Of a DNA stretch of 64,000 nucleotides, positions 17,051 through 26,638 are shown piece after piece. Origin of the DNA: Candidatus Thiodiazotropha sp. (ex Monitilora ramsayi) (GTDB taxonomy: Bacteria; Pseudomonadota; Gammaproteobacteria; Chromatiales; Chromatiaceae); the NCBI GenBank assembly GCA_025655575.1, contig JAHXIP010000001.1, forward strand, positions 391,582-455,581. Reading direction: 5' to 3'. Position 1 is the first letter of the stretch. The number at the start of each line of letters is the position of its first letter. Both the position numbers and the translations under genes were made by a program. A model generated the notes under the pieces. That model saw nothing but the letters and a program-made list of their open reading frames with translations. It was not told the origin of the DNA and did not search any database.

Positions 17051-17829
17051 CAGTTCTGAATCATTGTCTTTTGCAACCAGGCATTCACCTGCTCGAGCAA
17101 ACGTTCTTCCTCGCCGTCAAAAAAGTGGTCTGCACCTTCGAGCTGGAACTGTGTGTAACTGTGATTATGTAGTGTGGCTGCTGCTTTACGTTGGTTGGCG
17201 CTGGTGATGATTTCTTCAAGATCCAGACTGCCGTAAAGGTCGAACATGGGCGTTTTTATTCTCTTGAGATGGCTCATGTTATCCATGGGCCCGCCAGCCA
17301 CACCGGGACCCATACCGATGGCAATAAAACCCTCTACTGGTTTGCCCTCGTTGGCCAGGTAATAGGCAGCCATGGTGGTGCCCTGGCTGTGTCCGATCAA
17401 TACCAATGTCTCTGCACCATTGTCACGGGCGTGTTTAATAGCAGCGTCGATCCGACCCGGTACCCAATCATAGATGCTTGCATAAGCCTCATGCTCTGCC
17501 TCGTTGGGAAGTATTGGCATTTGTATGGATAGCGTATGCCAGTCAGATTCAGTGAGGCCGACTCGCAGTGGTTGAATAACGGTCGGCCAGTCGGGGTGTA
17601 CGCCGGTGCCGTGCAGGATGATGGCTGTCTTCCCGGTATTTCCATCCATGGATGGGGTTTCGATAGTCAGGAAATCACTGCGACCATCATTCAAGTAGAG
17701 GGCTTCGCCGTCTAAAAGTGCATCGACAATCTGGCTTGCCCAGCGCTTCTCCTTTTCCAGGTCAGAGGCCTGAAGACTGAGTGCGGCAAGCGTGAGAGTG
17801 ACTGCGGCAAGCAGTTTTAAGTGATTCAT
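17050..17829 (-). CDS. Exported alpha/beta hydrolase (DUF3530-like)
   Basis: A 259-residue alpha/beta-hydrolase-fold protein with a signal peptide (M-N-H-L-K-L-L-A-A-V-T-L-T-L-A-A-L-S-L-Q-A). The nucleophile elbow is G-H-S-Q-G with Ser148. The later D-L-Y-G-S-L-D acid loop and G-A-D-H-F-F histidine complete a plausible triad. An H-G-T-G oxyanion strand (I-I-L-H-G-T-G-V-H-P-D-W) precedes them. It resembles the DUF3530 family of periplasmic hydrolases, whose substrate is unknown. It lies 87 bases downstream of the mechanosensitive channel gene on the same strand and may be read with it. Confidence 0.85.
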   Translation of the reverse strand: MNHLKLLAAVTLTLAALSLQASDLEKEKRWASQIVDALLDGEALYLNDGRSDFLTIETPSMDGNTGKTAIILHGTGVHPDWPTVIQPLRVGLTESDWHTLSIQMPILPNEAEHEAYASIYDWVPGRIDAAIKHARDNGAETLVLIGHSQGTTMAAYYLANEGKPVEGFIAIGMGPGVAGGPMDNMSHLKRIKTPMFDLYGSLDLEEIITSANQRKAAATLHNHSYTQFQLEGADHFFDGEEERLLEQVNAWLQKTMIQN

Positions 17830-17916
17830 TTTTTCTTCTCTATCGATGAAAAAGGGAGTCAGTCACAATAACTTTTCCGACATCCGCAGACCCTAATGAT
17901 TTATCCCTCAATGTGC

Positions 17917-20900
17917 TCATGTCGGTTCCGGACCGCGAGAAATACGAATATCGAGTGGCCGGGCCGTGTCCAGATGCAGGTCGCGCTGGGGAAAGGCGAT
18001 GTTAATGCCGGCTTCGGTGAATTTGTTGTTAATTGCTTCGTGTAACCCTGTGATGGTTGTCAGGCGGTTATCCATATTGCCTAGGTAGGCCCTTAACACT
18101 AGATTGAGTGTGTTGTCTCCGAAGGCCTCGAAGGTAGCCACAGGATTGGGATCCTCAAGCACATTGTCATTTTCATGAGCGGCTTCCAGCATGAGTGACA
18201 TCGCCTGATTGACATCACTGCCGTAAGCTACGCCGACGTTGATCATGAGGCGATTGATCTTGTCAGTGAGTGTCCAGTTGACCACGCGTCCGGTGATGAA
18301 CTCCTTGTTGGGGATCAGTAACTCCTGTTTGTCATAGTTAATCAGCGTCGTGGCGCGGATACGGATGCGTGAGACCACGCCGGTGGTATTGTCCAGTGTC
18401 ACCACATCGCCAACCCGGATGGGCCGTTCGAAAAGCAGGATGATGCCGCTGATAAAGTTGGCAACGATCTCCTGTAGGCCGAAACCCAGGCCGACACCGA
18501 GAGCGGCCACCAGCCACTGGATGCTTGACCACTGAAATCCAATGGTACTGAAGGCCATGATCAGACCGGTGCCTGCAATCAGATACTGCAGCAGCGTGGT
18601 GAGTGCATAGCGAGCGCCTGCGTCGAGAGGCAGCCGCTGGAGCAGGGTGATCTCCAACACCCCCGGCAGGTTTTTTGCGGCTAGCAACGTCACCAGCAGC
18701 GCAAACAAGCCGACCAGCAGATCGCTCAGGGTCAAGGGGAGTTCAGTGTTGACCCCGTCCACCAACTGACTGGTGGAGATGGGTAGGGTGACTTGATTAA
18801 AGAACTCAAGGGCGGGCAACAGATCGTCCCAGATCATCCAGGTGCCGATCACGGCACCGAACAGATAACCGAAGCGTACCAGGCGTTTTGCCTGCTCACT
18901 CAGTGCATCGAAATTCAGCTCAGGTATCTCTATGGAGATCGGTGCGGCTTCGTCTTCGGCTGTCTGTTGTTCCTGCTCCCGTTGCAGGCGCAGTTCTTCA
19001 CGTTTGCGTAGGGCATTTTCATAACGTAGCCGCCGTTCGGCGACAAACAGGTAGCGTAGTAGCAGCTCCTTGAAGAAGAAGAGTCCGATGAAGAACCAGA
19101 AGGTGATCTCGATATGCTCGAGCAGTCGTAACGCGAGCGTTAGATAGCCCAGTGCAGTGGAAACGGTTTGGCCAAGGTTAATCAGCAACAGCAGAGGGAA
19201 CCAGAGAAAATGCAGTTGCACCAGTAAACTCTCTTGACTGGTGTTTCGCCAGTTGCGCATCAGCTCGCTATTTTTATTGAGCAGACGGTAGAGGAATACG
19301 AGACTGATCATCATCAATAGGATGACCGCCAGCCGTCCGATAATCTGTGCCTCAGCGGGTAAGTTCGATCCTGCCGTCAGAGCAATGATGAAACGTATGG
19401 GAGCCAATACAGGGATCAACCAACGAAGTTCACGACTGACCGGCGTGCAGATTTTACTGTTCCATCGCAGGTGTCGAGGGCCGACGCCGTCGGGTCGGCA
19501 GACCTCATAAAGTAACAGCGCCGCCAGCAGGGTGATGCCGACTTTAATCAGCGCGTCTGCACAGGCGATGGTAAACGGGTCTGCAGTGGGTAACGTTTTT
19601 AGCAACAGACCCAAACTGCCAAGGATTACCGGTATCAGACCGATTCTGAGTAGGGTGTAAATAAGCGCCCACAGTGTCAGCGGGAAGGTGTCGGTACTTA
19701 TTTTACGGACCGCCTTGGCGAGTAAGGGCAGGCGGCGGCTTGCAGCCTGTCTTTTCCAGGCCAGTAGATTGATAACTATAAAAGCCAAAAGGGCAATGGC
19801 TGGCCGATGGGCGGTGGCAGAAAAAAGATCGCGTCCCAGCTGTTGCCACTTGTCGGTCTGCAGGAACCAGCGGAGACTCCCTGAGAGACTGGAAAAGTTG
19901 GTAAGGTTGCCGCTGGCGATCCAGATCAGCTGGTCGTTGATGTAGTTGATATAGGATTTACTCACATCCACCAGTTGGCGCTCGGCCAGATCGAGTGAGG
20001 TAAGTTTTGCTATGTAACGGCTGTAGACTTTCTGTAGCTCGTTTAATGCCATCCGCCTGGCCTGGACGAGATCTTGAGCCTGAGTTTTGAGCGTCTCCGC
20101 CGTCTCTGTCTCGTTCGTTGTCGGCAGTGAGTTAATCAGCTGTTGGACGACATGCTGAATATTGCCGCGCTCTCTCAGTAACTCTTCGATGTTGATCTGT
20201 CTGTCAGTCGCCCGGTTGATCTCAGCCTTGCGTTCAGCAGAGTTTCGACTGTAGCTGTTAATCGACGGCAGTGCTTCACGCCGTCGGTAAAGCATGCTGC
20301 CAATCGCCTCGCTGGTGCCCACCACTTCGACCCGTTGCTGGGTGCTTTCAAAATCTGTCTTAATCTCTTCCAGTTGCTGCTTCGCTGTGGCGAGAAGCTG
20401 TGACACCTGCTTCTCTTCGTAGACCAGTCGTTCCAGCTCAGTGCGGTTTCCGGCATTCTCTTCGGCGACGATTTTCAAAGGTTCCGGCAGGTTGGCTGTT
20501 TTTTCCTTGAGCTGTTCCGCTGCTTCCCTGGCTTGAGTGGCGGCAGATTCGCGCAGTGAGGCGGCTGATTTATTGAGTTGCTCGAGATTGGCTTGCAGTC
20601 TGCTGATCAATGCTGTGTTCGTATCGCGTTGGGCCTGAGCGAGATTGGTCAGCAGGCTTTGGTTACCAAGCTTTAATTTGAGCAGGTCTATCTCTTTTTC
20701 GCGCAGAAGATAGCGGCTTGTGAGAGAGATCTGTCGTGACTGACTCAGGCTCTTGGGCTCACCTGTCGGCAGTTCTGTGAGTTCTTTACGGATAAGTGCT
20801 AGCGCCTTGCTGCGTTCACCGATCTCTTCATTGATCTGTTTGCTGCCGATTAAAAGTGTGGCGAGCTCTTCCCTTTGTTGCTTCTGCCGGTTGCGTACCC

Positions 20901-21330
20901 TGGTGAGTTCAAGTTCATCCTGGCTGATGCGCAGCTCCAGCTCGCTCAGGTCAGACTGCACGATGAATTGAGCCAATTGGTCCTGATCCTCTTGTCCTGC
21001 CGCCTGTTTTAGAAGGCGTTCAATGGTTGCCGGCGCATTACTGACCTTGGCCTCAAGCTTGGCAATCTCATCATCCACTTTTTGCGTGAGTTGAAGCCAG
21101 TTGGTCGCCTGGTCATACATCTCCAGTGCCTTTGCTTTCTGTGCTTCATCCAGGCCTTTATCGACCTCGGCGCTCGACTTGGCCGATTCCACCAGACTCA
21201 GCGTAGGGGTGTCGCTGCTTTCCACGGCGGTGTCATTTGTTTTTGCCGCAACGGCCGGGAAGGCTGTCGTAACAGAGACAAGGATCAGGAAAGCTTTCAA
21301 TGAGAGAGAGAGGAGGCGCCTGGAAGTCAT
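17917..21330 (-). CDS. mscK: Large mechanosensitive channel, MscK/KefA type
   Basis: An inner-membrane tension-gated channel that vents solutes on hypo-osmotic shock. From the ATG at 21330 (GGAG five bases upstream, then a clean signal peptide M-T-S-R-R-L-L...A-V-A-A) it is 1,137 residues. Residues about 50-470 are a long periplasmic coiled-coil-rich domain, followed by about eleven membrane helices. The C-terminal MscS core comes last, with the Gly/Ala-rich pore helix (A-A-L-G-V-G-L-G-F-G-L-Q-E-I-V-A-N-F-I-S-G), the F-E-R-P-I-R-V-G-D beta domain and L-I-P-N-K-E-F. Length and order match MscK/KefA rather than short MscS. It heads a minus-strand group. Confidence 0.93.
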   Translation of the reverse strand: MTSRRLLSLSLKAFLILVSVTTAFPAVAAKTNDTAVESSDTPTLSLVESAKSSAEVDKGLDEAQKAKALEMYDQATNWLQLTQKVDDEIAKLEAKVSNAPATIERLLKQAAGQEDQDQLAQFIVQSDLSELELRISQDELELTRVRNRQKQQREELATLLIGSKQINEEIGERSKALALIRKELTELPTGEPKSLSQSRQISLTSRYLLREKEIDLLKLKLGNQSLLTNLAQAQRDTNTALISRLQANLEQLNKSAASLRESAATQAREAAEQLKEKTANLPEPLKIVAEENAGNRTELERLVYEEKQVSQLLATAKQQLEEIKTDFESTQQRVEVVGTSEAIGSMLYRRREALPSINSYSRNSAERKAEINRATDRQINIEELLRERGNIQHVVQQLINSLPTTNETETAETLKTQAQDLVQARRMALNELQKVYSRYIAKLTSLDLAERQLVDVSKSYINYINDQLIWIASGNLTNFSSLSGSLRWFLQTDKWQQLGRDLFSATAHRPAIALLAFIVINLLAWKRQAASRRLPLLAKAVRKISTDTFPLTLWALIYTLLRIGLIPVILGSLGLLLKTLPTADPFTIACADALIKVGITLLAALLLYEVCRPDGVGPRHLRWNSKICTPVSRELRWLIPVLAPIRFIIALTAGSNLPAEAQIIGRLAVILLMMISLVFLYRLLNKNSELMRNWRNTSQESLLVQLHFLWFPLLLLINLGQTVSTALGYLTLALRLLEHIEITFWFFIGLFFFKELLLRYLFVAERRLRYENALRKREELRLQREQEQQTAEDEAAPISIEIPELNFDALSEQAKRLVRFGYLFGAVIGTWMIWDDLLPALEFFNQVTLPISTSQLVDGVNTELPLTLSDLLVGLFALLVTLLAAKNLPGVLEITLLQRLPLDAGARYALTTLLQYLIAGTGLIMAFSTIGFQWSSIQWLVAALGVGLGFGLQEIVANFISGIILLFERPIRVGDVVTLDNTTGVVSRIRIRATTLINYDKQELLIPNKEFITGRVVNWTLTDKINRLMINVGVAYGSDVNQAMSLMLEAAHENDNVLEDPNPVATFEAFGDNTLNLVLRAYLGNMDNRLTTITGLHEAINNKFTEAGINIAFPQRDLHLDTARPLDIRISRGPEPT

Positions 21331-21526
21331 TTTGCTCCGACAGTCTGAAATGAGTGGTTGGGCATTCGTGCTGAGAAGTGGCAAATGGTTTCCCCGGTCG
21401 ATCATTAATGCGCACAGGATCGCAGATTCAGATTATTCATCAGCGGCAGGACGCATTCCATAAGCTTGTGCAACCTTGGGCTGATGTCAATGTTGTTGAC
21501 TGCCGAAGGTTGGACTTTTTTACGTC

Positions 21527-22036
21527 TCAGTCAGCAGAGGTGCCTGCTTCTGCTTTGACGGAAGCCTTGCCTGCAATGGGTAGAGGGGGGCTGCTTTCAC
21601 CATCTGCAAGTGGTGTTGACGCTTCATCGGTGGGTTCTGGTCTGAACCAGAGCCAGGTGGCGACAAGTATGAGTACCAGGCCGACGCTGAGACTGGTAGG
21701 CCAAGCGGGTTTTGCAACCAGTTGTAGTAAAAAGAAACCCAGTGCCATGCCCCCTGTGGCCATCAGCTTACCCTGCCGGGCTATCTCGCCACGTTCCATG
21801 AACAGCAGGACGGGACGGCCAAACCGGGGATGGGAAAGGATACGCTCGGTCAAGTGTGGTGAACTGCGGGACCAAAACCAGACCGCACCAATCCAGAAGA
21901 TGGTTGTAGGCAGTACCGGCAACACAATTCCGATGACTCCCAGGGCAAACAGCAGCCAGCCTGCTACAAGTTTCCAGGTTCGGTTTGAATGCTTATCCAG
22001 TTTGTGATTTTCGATGGTCATACTGATCCCTGACAT
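21527..22036 (-). CDS. DUF454 (YbaN-like) inner-membrane protein
   Basis: A 169-residue membrane protein of the DUF454/YbaN family. The hallmark is the first helix and loop G-W-L-L-F-A-L-G-V-I-G-I-V-L-P-V-L-P-T-T-I-F-W followed by F-W-S-R-S-S-P-H-L, and then H-P-R-F-G-R-P-V. Two further hydrophobic segments follow, and a Pro/Ser-rich tail. YbaN function is not established. The starts at 22036 and 22021 are both possible, and each has a purine-rich ribosome site. It lies 66 bases after the metal exporter gene on the same strand. Confidence 0.85.
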   Translation of the reverse strand: MSGISMTIENHKLDKHSNRTWKLVAGWLLFALGVIGIVLPVLPTTIFWIGAVWFWSRSSPHLTERILSHPRFGRPVLLFMERGEIARQGKLMATGGMALGFFLLQLVAKPAWPTSLSVGLVLILVATWLWFRPEPTDEASTPLADGESSPPLPIAGKASVKAEAGTSAD

Positions 22037-22101
22037 CCTACACCCCTCAGACAAACCTTCGCAGGGGTATGATTCACTCTGATTGTAGGGGATTTTCACG
22101 C

Positions 22102-23280
22102 TTATTGGACCTCGAACAGCAGATGCCATCCATAGGCGGCGAGCAAGGCGGGGATGGCGCTGTAGAGTGTGGCCACTATCGCCGCCTTGGGTGCTATGGC
22201 GATAGCGGGGAAGAGTGCATCCCCATCATTCGAGATGGCATTTCCGATTTGGGCGGAGAGGGGTAGTGAACCGGTGACGTAGAGCGATGTCACCATAATC
22301 TGAGGTCCACAGCCGGGAATGAAGCCTACGAGAATGGCCATGGCCGGCACCAGCGGGCCCCAGGTTGAGATTATCGCCGCCAGGTTCAGACCGAAACCGG
22401 CCACCAGAATCTCGTAACCCATGAATGCGAAAATCACCCAGCTACTGACGAAGTTAGTGTCGTCGATGATACGGCGGACAAGGGGGTACTCAACTTCGCA
22501 TGCACCATTTCCACAGGGTGCAGCCTCTCCTCCGCGGACGATCCACATGCCGAGTGCGAGCAGGGCACCGGTCATGCCGATCACCATGGCCGGTGTGCCG
22601 GGCAGGTGCTCGTCTAGGTCGATCTGGAATGCGCTGAGCAGACCGATGATGACACCCGGCAACACAAGGGCTATCCAGAGACGCTCACTGTTTCTCCAGA
22701 CGCGCGGGGCCCAGGGTTGTCGGCGGGTCTCTTCAGCGGGACGACGAATGGCCCGGGGGCGCAGGAAATCGGGGCCGTGAATGGCATCCACGGCATACCC
22801 GCTTATGAGTCCCATGGATGCACTCAATGCCAGGATGGCGATGGCAGTGAGAGGCTCGCGTGCCATGAGTAGGAACATGGCGTCGCCCATGGTGGCAATC
22901 AGGGTGGCCACGACGCCACCAAAGCTGAGATGGCCCCGGGTGAATTGGGTGATGGCGACGATGGCGCCGCCACAGCCGGGAAAGGAGCCAAGTATAGTGC
23001 CGGCAGGCACGTGCCAGCGCTGATAGCGACGCAGGAGGGTGGCGAGGTCGGTACCCAGGCCACGTTCGGCGGCCAATACCAGGGTGATGGTACCGGCAAC
23101 GAAGACACTGACTGCCAGGTAGGCATCTGCCAGAGCGTTGGCAGCAGCAGAAGCGCTGCCTGGTACTGCGGTCACGGCTGCAGCGAAGAGTGCAACCACA
23201 AAGGCCCTCTGCATCTTAGGGCTTGAAGCGGGGGCTTCGTAGGCGATGCCTCGATGGAAGGCCTGGCTCAGGGTGGTCAT
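22102..23280 (-). CDS. Putative 10-TM heavy-metal exporter (ArsP_2/DUF2899 family)
   Basis: A 392-residue polytopic protein with about ten membrane segments. It carries the duplicated signature of this family: S-F-P-G-C-G-G-A-I in the first half and G-F-I-P-G-C-G-P-Q-I in the second, each a Gly-Cys loop between helices. A hydrophilic Arg/Pro-rich loop near residues 170-190 separates the halves. Members are predicted metal or metalloid exporters, and some are annotated as putative manganese transporters. The substrate cannot be read here. It heads a small unit with the DUF454 gene. Confidence 0.85.
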   Translation of the reverse strand: MTTLSQAFHRGIAYEAPASSPKMQRAFVVALFAAAVTAVPGSASAAANALADAYLAVSVFVAGTITLVLAAERGLGTDLATLLRRYQRWHVPAGTILGSFPGCGGAIVAITQFTRGHLSFGGVVATLIATMGDAMFLLMAREPLTAIAILALSASMGLISGYAVDAIHGPDFLRPRAIRRPAEETRRQPWAPRVWRNSERLWIALVLPGVIIGLLSAFQIDLDEHLPGTPAMVIGMTGALLALGMWIVRGGEAAPCGNGACEVEYPLVRRIIDDTNFVSSWVIFAFMGYEILVAGFGLNLAAIISTWGPLVPAMAILVGFIPGCGPQIMVTSLYVTGSLPLSAQIGNAISNDGDALFPAIAIAPKAAIVATLYSAIPALLAAYGWHLLFEVQ

Positions 23281-23412
23281 CTCGTGTTTCCTGGGGTGAT
23301 TGCTATAGTGGAAGCCTAGATGATGCTGATTGATAAGTTAAATCGTTAATTAATCTTGAATTAATAGTTATTACAAATGTATTATTCGCGGGTGTTTCTG
23401 TGTGGGCATCGA

Positions 23413-23829
23413 TTATTCCCCGGTATCCTCAGGACCGATCCAGAAAAAAGGGTTGTGGGCGACTTCCCAGAGATAACCGTCAGGATCCTGAAAATAACCG
23501 GAGTAACCTCCCCAGAACACCTTTTGCCCCGGTTTCACCAAAGTGGCGCCGGCGGCAACGGCCTCGGCAAGCGTTTTGTCTACTTCCGCTTCAGACATGA
23601 CGTTGTGCGCCAGGCTGAAGCCTCGGAAGCCGCTGCCCTGGGAGGATAGGGTGGCATCCTCAGCCAGGGCGTCATAACCGTAGAGTCCCAGCCAGCTGCC
23701 ACTGAGGGTAAAGAAGGCCACTGAAGGTGGTGATTCCAATTGCGGAAATCCCAGACCGTCACGATAGAAGCGGATAGATCGTTCCAGGTCGGTAACACCA
23801 AGAGTGATCATGCTGATTCTCGGGTTCAT
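23413..23829 (-). CDS. VOC-family (glyoxalase/bleomycin-resistance fold) protein
   Basis: A 138-residue cytoplasmic protein of the vicinal oxygen chelate fold, with two beta-alpha-beta-beta-beta modules. It begins M-N-P-R-I-S-M-I-T-L-G-V-T-D-L-E-R-S-I-R-F-Y and later shows G-F-S-L-A-H-N-V and Y-F-Q-D-P-D-G-Y-L-W-E-V-A-H-N-P. The final Glu in L-W-E and the His in L-A-H-N are candidate metal ligands. The family covers glyoxalases, dioxygenases and resistance proteins, and the closest is a generic 'glyoxalase-like' type. It is a single gene between two differently regulated neighbours. Confidence 0.9.
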   Translation of the reverse strand: MNPRISMITLGVTDLERSIRFYRDGLGFPQLESPPSVAFFTLSGSWLGLYGYDALAEDATLSSQGSGFRGFSLAHNVMSEAEVDKTLAEAVAAGATLVKPGQKVFWGGYSGYFQDPDGYLWEVAHNPFFWIGPEDTGE

Positions 23830-23865
23830 AGATCTTCTCTCTTTTTTCAGCCTAGTGATGATGGA

Positions 23866-24720
23866 TTAGCCAGATATGTGCACGACATTTTCTGGTGATT
23901 CTAGAGCGGCCAGGAGTCGGTTGTGGAGTATGTCGAGTAGCACGGGATGCTCTCCCACCAGCGGGCTGGTGAAGATGGGTAAACCTGAATAACGTTGACG
24001 GGCTGCTTCACAAATGGACTCGATGTCCCCCCCGCTGCCCGCGTGCCGGCCGGGTGAGAGGAAGAGCTGCGAGAGATAGATGGGTGTTTTTTTATCGGTA
24101 GCGGCAGCTTGGTTGAGGGCGCTCTCCAGCAGTTCTCCGTTAAAGTCATAGGCTGTGCCTTCGCGACGTTCCATGACTGCCTGCTGAAGCTTGACCTCTG
24201 CACCTAGCTGTTTTTGCATCTCCTCGGCGAGGTGGGTGCGCACCGCCGTTACCTCGGGCATCGGTGAACCATGATCTACCAGAATCACGCGTGTCAGTGG
24301 ATTCCCCTTCGAAACGCTAGCTAGCTGATCACATAGGATTTTTACCAGCAGGGGTTCTCCTGCGGGCAATGGGCAGAGTACGGGAGTCTGGCAGAGTATG
24401 AAGTGTCCAAATTGGGACTGCAGATTTTTTACCTGATCAGGAATAAAGGCTGATAGGGCTCGGCTGGGACCGAAGAAAAGAGGTAGCAAGAGAAATTCCC
24501 GTTCACCCAGGGCAAGTCTCTGTTGCATGAAAGGGGTGAAGGTATCTGCCGGGATACCGTCAAGCAACTCGTCGGGTATCTTCTCCGCATGCTGCAGTGA
24601 GACTGGATGGATAGGCAGATTAGCCTGAATACTCAGTGCTGCCGCCAAGCGCCGAAGATTGAGTGTGGACTCAGCGTTGCGGGAGCCGTTGTCCACCAGC
24701 AGAATTGTGGGTGACTTCAT
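23866..24720 (-). CDS. Sirohydrochlorin chelatase/CbiX-like protein with one degenerate half
   Basis: A 284-residue two-lobed class II chelatase of the CbiX/SirB family, which inserts cobalt, iron or nickel into sirohydrochlorin-type tetrapyrroles. The start at 24720 (M-K-S-P-T-I-L-L-V) matches the family's first strand. The C-terminal half keeps both metal-binding histidines: D-H-G-S with His150 and P-G-R-H with His226. In the N-terminal half the matching motifs read D-N-G-S-R (Asn11) and F-G-P-S-R, so that half has lost both. Only one half can be catalytic. No other siroheme or cobalamin gene is adjacent. Confidence 0.85.
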   Translation of the reverse strand: MKSPTILLVDNGSRNAESTLNLRRLAAALSIQANLPIHPVSLQHAEKIPDELLDGIPADTFTPFMQQRLALGEREFLLLPLFFGPSRALSAFIPDQVKNLQSQFGHFILCQTPVLCPLPAGEPLLVKILCDQLASVSKGNPLTRVILVDHGSPMPEVTAVRTHLAEEMQKQLGAEVKLQQAVMERREGTAYDFNGELLESALNQAAATDKKTPIYLSQLFLSPGRHAGSGGDIESICEAARQRYSGLPIFTSPLVGEHPVLLDILHNRLLAALESPENVVHISG

Positions 24721-24829
24721 GATTTCATTATGCACTGCATTTTTACATAGCCATCCATAGCCCAATCAGGGGGGTGATGGCAAGCGTTGAGATGGTGTGG
24801 AGTCCGGATGAAAGTGATGGGGGGACATG

Positions 24830-24870
24830 AAAAATACGCCAGCCCCTCTCCGCGGGGAGAGGGGCTGGCG
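24830..24870 (-). terminator. Strong terminator hairpin after katA
   Basis: Perfect 15-base arms (24837-24851 and 24856-24870, CGCCAGCCCCTCTCC and its complement) surround a 4-base loop. On the minus strand a U-rich stretch (A run 24830-24834) follows. It lies 20 bases beyond the katA stop. Confidence 0.88.
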
Positions 24871-24890
24871 TTAGCGGTTAAGGATAGGAT

Positions 24891-26354
24891 TTAACCAGCC
24901 TTGGCCAAGACATCACCTTCGATGCCCAGGCCTCTGGCTACACCCTCACCATAGGCCGGGTCAGCCTGGGTGAAGTGGGCAATCTGCCTAAGCTGGATAT
25001 CACGGGGTACATCGCGCATGGTGCCGACCAGGTTGTCGATCAGCTCCTGCTGCTTTTGCGGACTCATCAGGCGGTAGAGGTCTCCGGCCTGTGTGTAGTC
25101 GTCGTTGCCTGCACGATGGTCATAGCGGTCAGCGTCACCGTCGATCTGAAGCGGTGGCTCTTGCACGCTATAGTCGTCTGCCGCACCGTTGAAGTTGTTA
25201 GGTTGATAAACAGGCGCTCCATCACCATTGCCATCGAAGCGCATGTGGCCGTCGCGATGATAACTGTGTACCGGGCAGCGCGGTTTGTTGACCGGCAGCG
25301 AGGCATAGTTGATGCCGATGCGATATCTGTGTGCATCAGGATAGGACATCAGCCTGGCCTGCAACATCTTATCCGGCGAGGCACCGAAGCCGGGGGGGAG
25401 GTTACCGGGTTCGAAGGCTGCCTGTTCCACTTCGGCAAAGTGGTTCACCGGATTGCGGTTGAGCGCCAACTCACCTACCTCAATCAACGGATAGTCTTTG
25501 TAAGGCCAGACTTTGGTGAGGTCGAAGGGGTTGAGATGATAACTCGCCGCTTCGGCCTCCGGCATGATCTGCACCTTGACCGTCCAACGGGGATGGTCTC
25601 CCTTCTCGATGGCTTGGTGGAGATCACGACGATGGTGATCGGGGTCCTGTCCTGCGATCTGCGCTGCCTCATCGGCGGGCATGCAGTCGATACCCTGTAC
25701 GGTCTTGAAGTGCCACTTCACCCAGTAGCGTTCTCCCTGGGCATTCCACAGGCTGAAGGTATGGCTGCCGAAGCCGTCCATGTTGCGTAGGGTACGCGGG
25801 ATGCCCCGCTCACCGAACAGCCAGGTGACCTGGTGCAGCGATTCCGGCGACAGGGACCAGAAATCCCACTGCATGGTGTTGTCACGCATGCCGGTATCGG
25901 GGAGGCGTTTCTGTGAGTGGATGAAGTCGGAGAATTTCAGCGGGTCACGGATGAAGAAGACCGGGGTATTGTTACCCACCAGGTCCCAGTTGCCCTCTTC
26001 GGTATAGAACTTGATCGCGAAACCGCGAGGATCGCGTACAGTATCAGCAGAACCCAGCTCACCCGCAACAGTGGAGAAGCGCACAAAGGTCTCACAGCTG
26101 TTGCCAATCTTAGAGAAGAGCTTTGCACAGGTGTAACGGGAGAGGTCGCCGGTGACGGTGAATTTGCCGTAGGCACCCGCCCCCTTCGCGTGTACTACTC
26201 GCTCGGGGACACGTTCCCGGTTGAAGTGGGCCATCTTTTCCAGCAGATGGACATCCTGCATCAGGACAGGTCCTCTTGGTCCGGCAGTGACTGAATTCTG
26301 GTTGTCGGCTACGGGACAGCCGGCTGCGGTTGTCATCGTTTTCTTCTCGCTCAT
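24891..26354 (-). CDS. katA: Catalase (monofunctional, small-subunit heme type)
   Basis: Cytoplasmic heme catalase that converts hydrogen peroxide to water and oxygen. From the ATG at 26354 (GGAG about 9 bases upstream) it has 487 residues, right for small-subunit catalases. Visible signatures are the active-site [12 protein letters not shown] with His55, [10 protein letters not shown] with the catalytic Asn, and the heme ligand region [12 protein letters not shown] with its Tyr. An upstream extension to 26501 is open but would read through the promoter. It is transcribed divergently from oxyR with an OxyR site between them, so peroxide induction is expected. Confidence 0.95.
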   Translation of the reverse strand: MSEKKTMTTAAGCPVADNQNSVTAGPRGPVLMQDVHLLEKMAHFNRERVPERVVHAKGAGAYGKFTVTGDLSRYTCAKLFSKIGNSCETFVRFSTVAGELGSADTVRDPRGFAIKFYTEEGNWDLVGNNTPVFFIRDPLKFSDFIHSQKRLPDTGMRDNTMQWDFWSLSPESLHQVTWLFGERGIPRTLRNMDGFGSHTFSLWNAQGERYWVKWHFKTVQGIDCMPADEAAQIAGQDPDHHRRDLHQAIEKGDHPRWTVKVQIMPEAEAASYHLNPFDLTKVWPYKDYPLIEVGELALNRNPVNHFAEVEQAAFEPGNLPPGFGASPDKMLQARLMSYPDAHRYRIGINYASLPVNKPRCPVHSYHRDGHMRFDGNGDGAPVYQPNNFNGAADDYSVQEPPLQIDGDADRYDHRAGNDDYTQAGDLYRLMSPQKQQELIDNLVGTMRDVPRDIQLRQIAHFTQADPAYGEGVARGLGIEGDVLAKAG

Positions 26355-26458
26355 GTTTTGTGTCTCCATTGGTTTGATTGAGGGATGCAGTCCAGTGCCA
26401 GAGAGTGCTTTCTGGGTATGCATGAGGTGAGTTTGGGCCTGATTTATAAATATGTAAA

Positions 26459-26495
26459 AACGATTATTACTATGTATTTGATAGTAATTGTCTAT
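26459..26495. promoter_or_regulatory. Predicted OxyR operator between katA and oxyR
   Basis: Three of the four OxyR contact elements occur at exact spacing: CTAT (26470-26473), N7, ATAG (26481-26484), N7, CTAT (26492-26495). The expected fourth element (26459-26462) reads AACG, two of four matches to ATAG. The site lies 105 bases upstream of katA and 144 upstream of oxyR. Confidence 0.75.
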
Positions 26496-26638
26496 TTTCA
26501 AGAAGTGCCATGTTTTTAATGAGTTAGCAGGTACCCGGTATTCTTGAATGGCTTTGCTTGAAGATTTTTTGCTCGTTCTTGGTGATATGTCTGGTGTATC
26601 ATCAGGTTATTAATCATTGTTAGCGACGATCAATATTC

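Noticed and set aside
24975..25790. 271-residue open frame opposite katA
   Set aside because: It is antisense to a strongly conserved catalase, has no family pattern, and its codon bias mirrors the sense gene.
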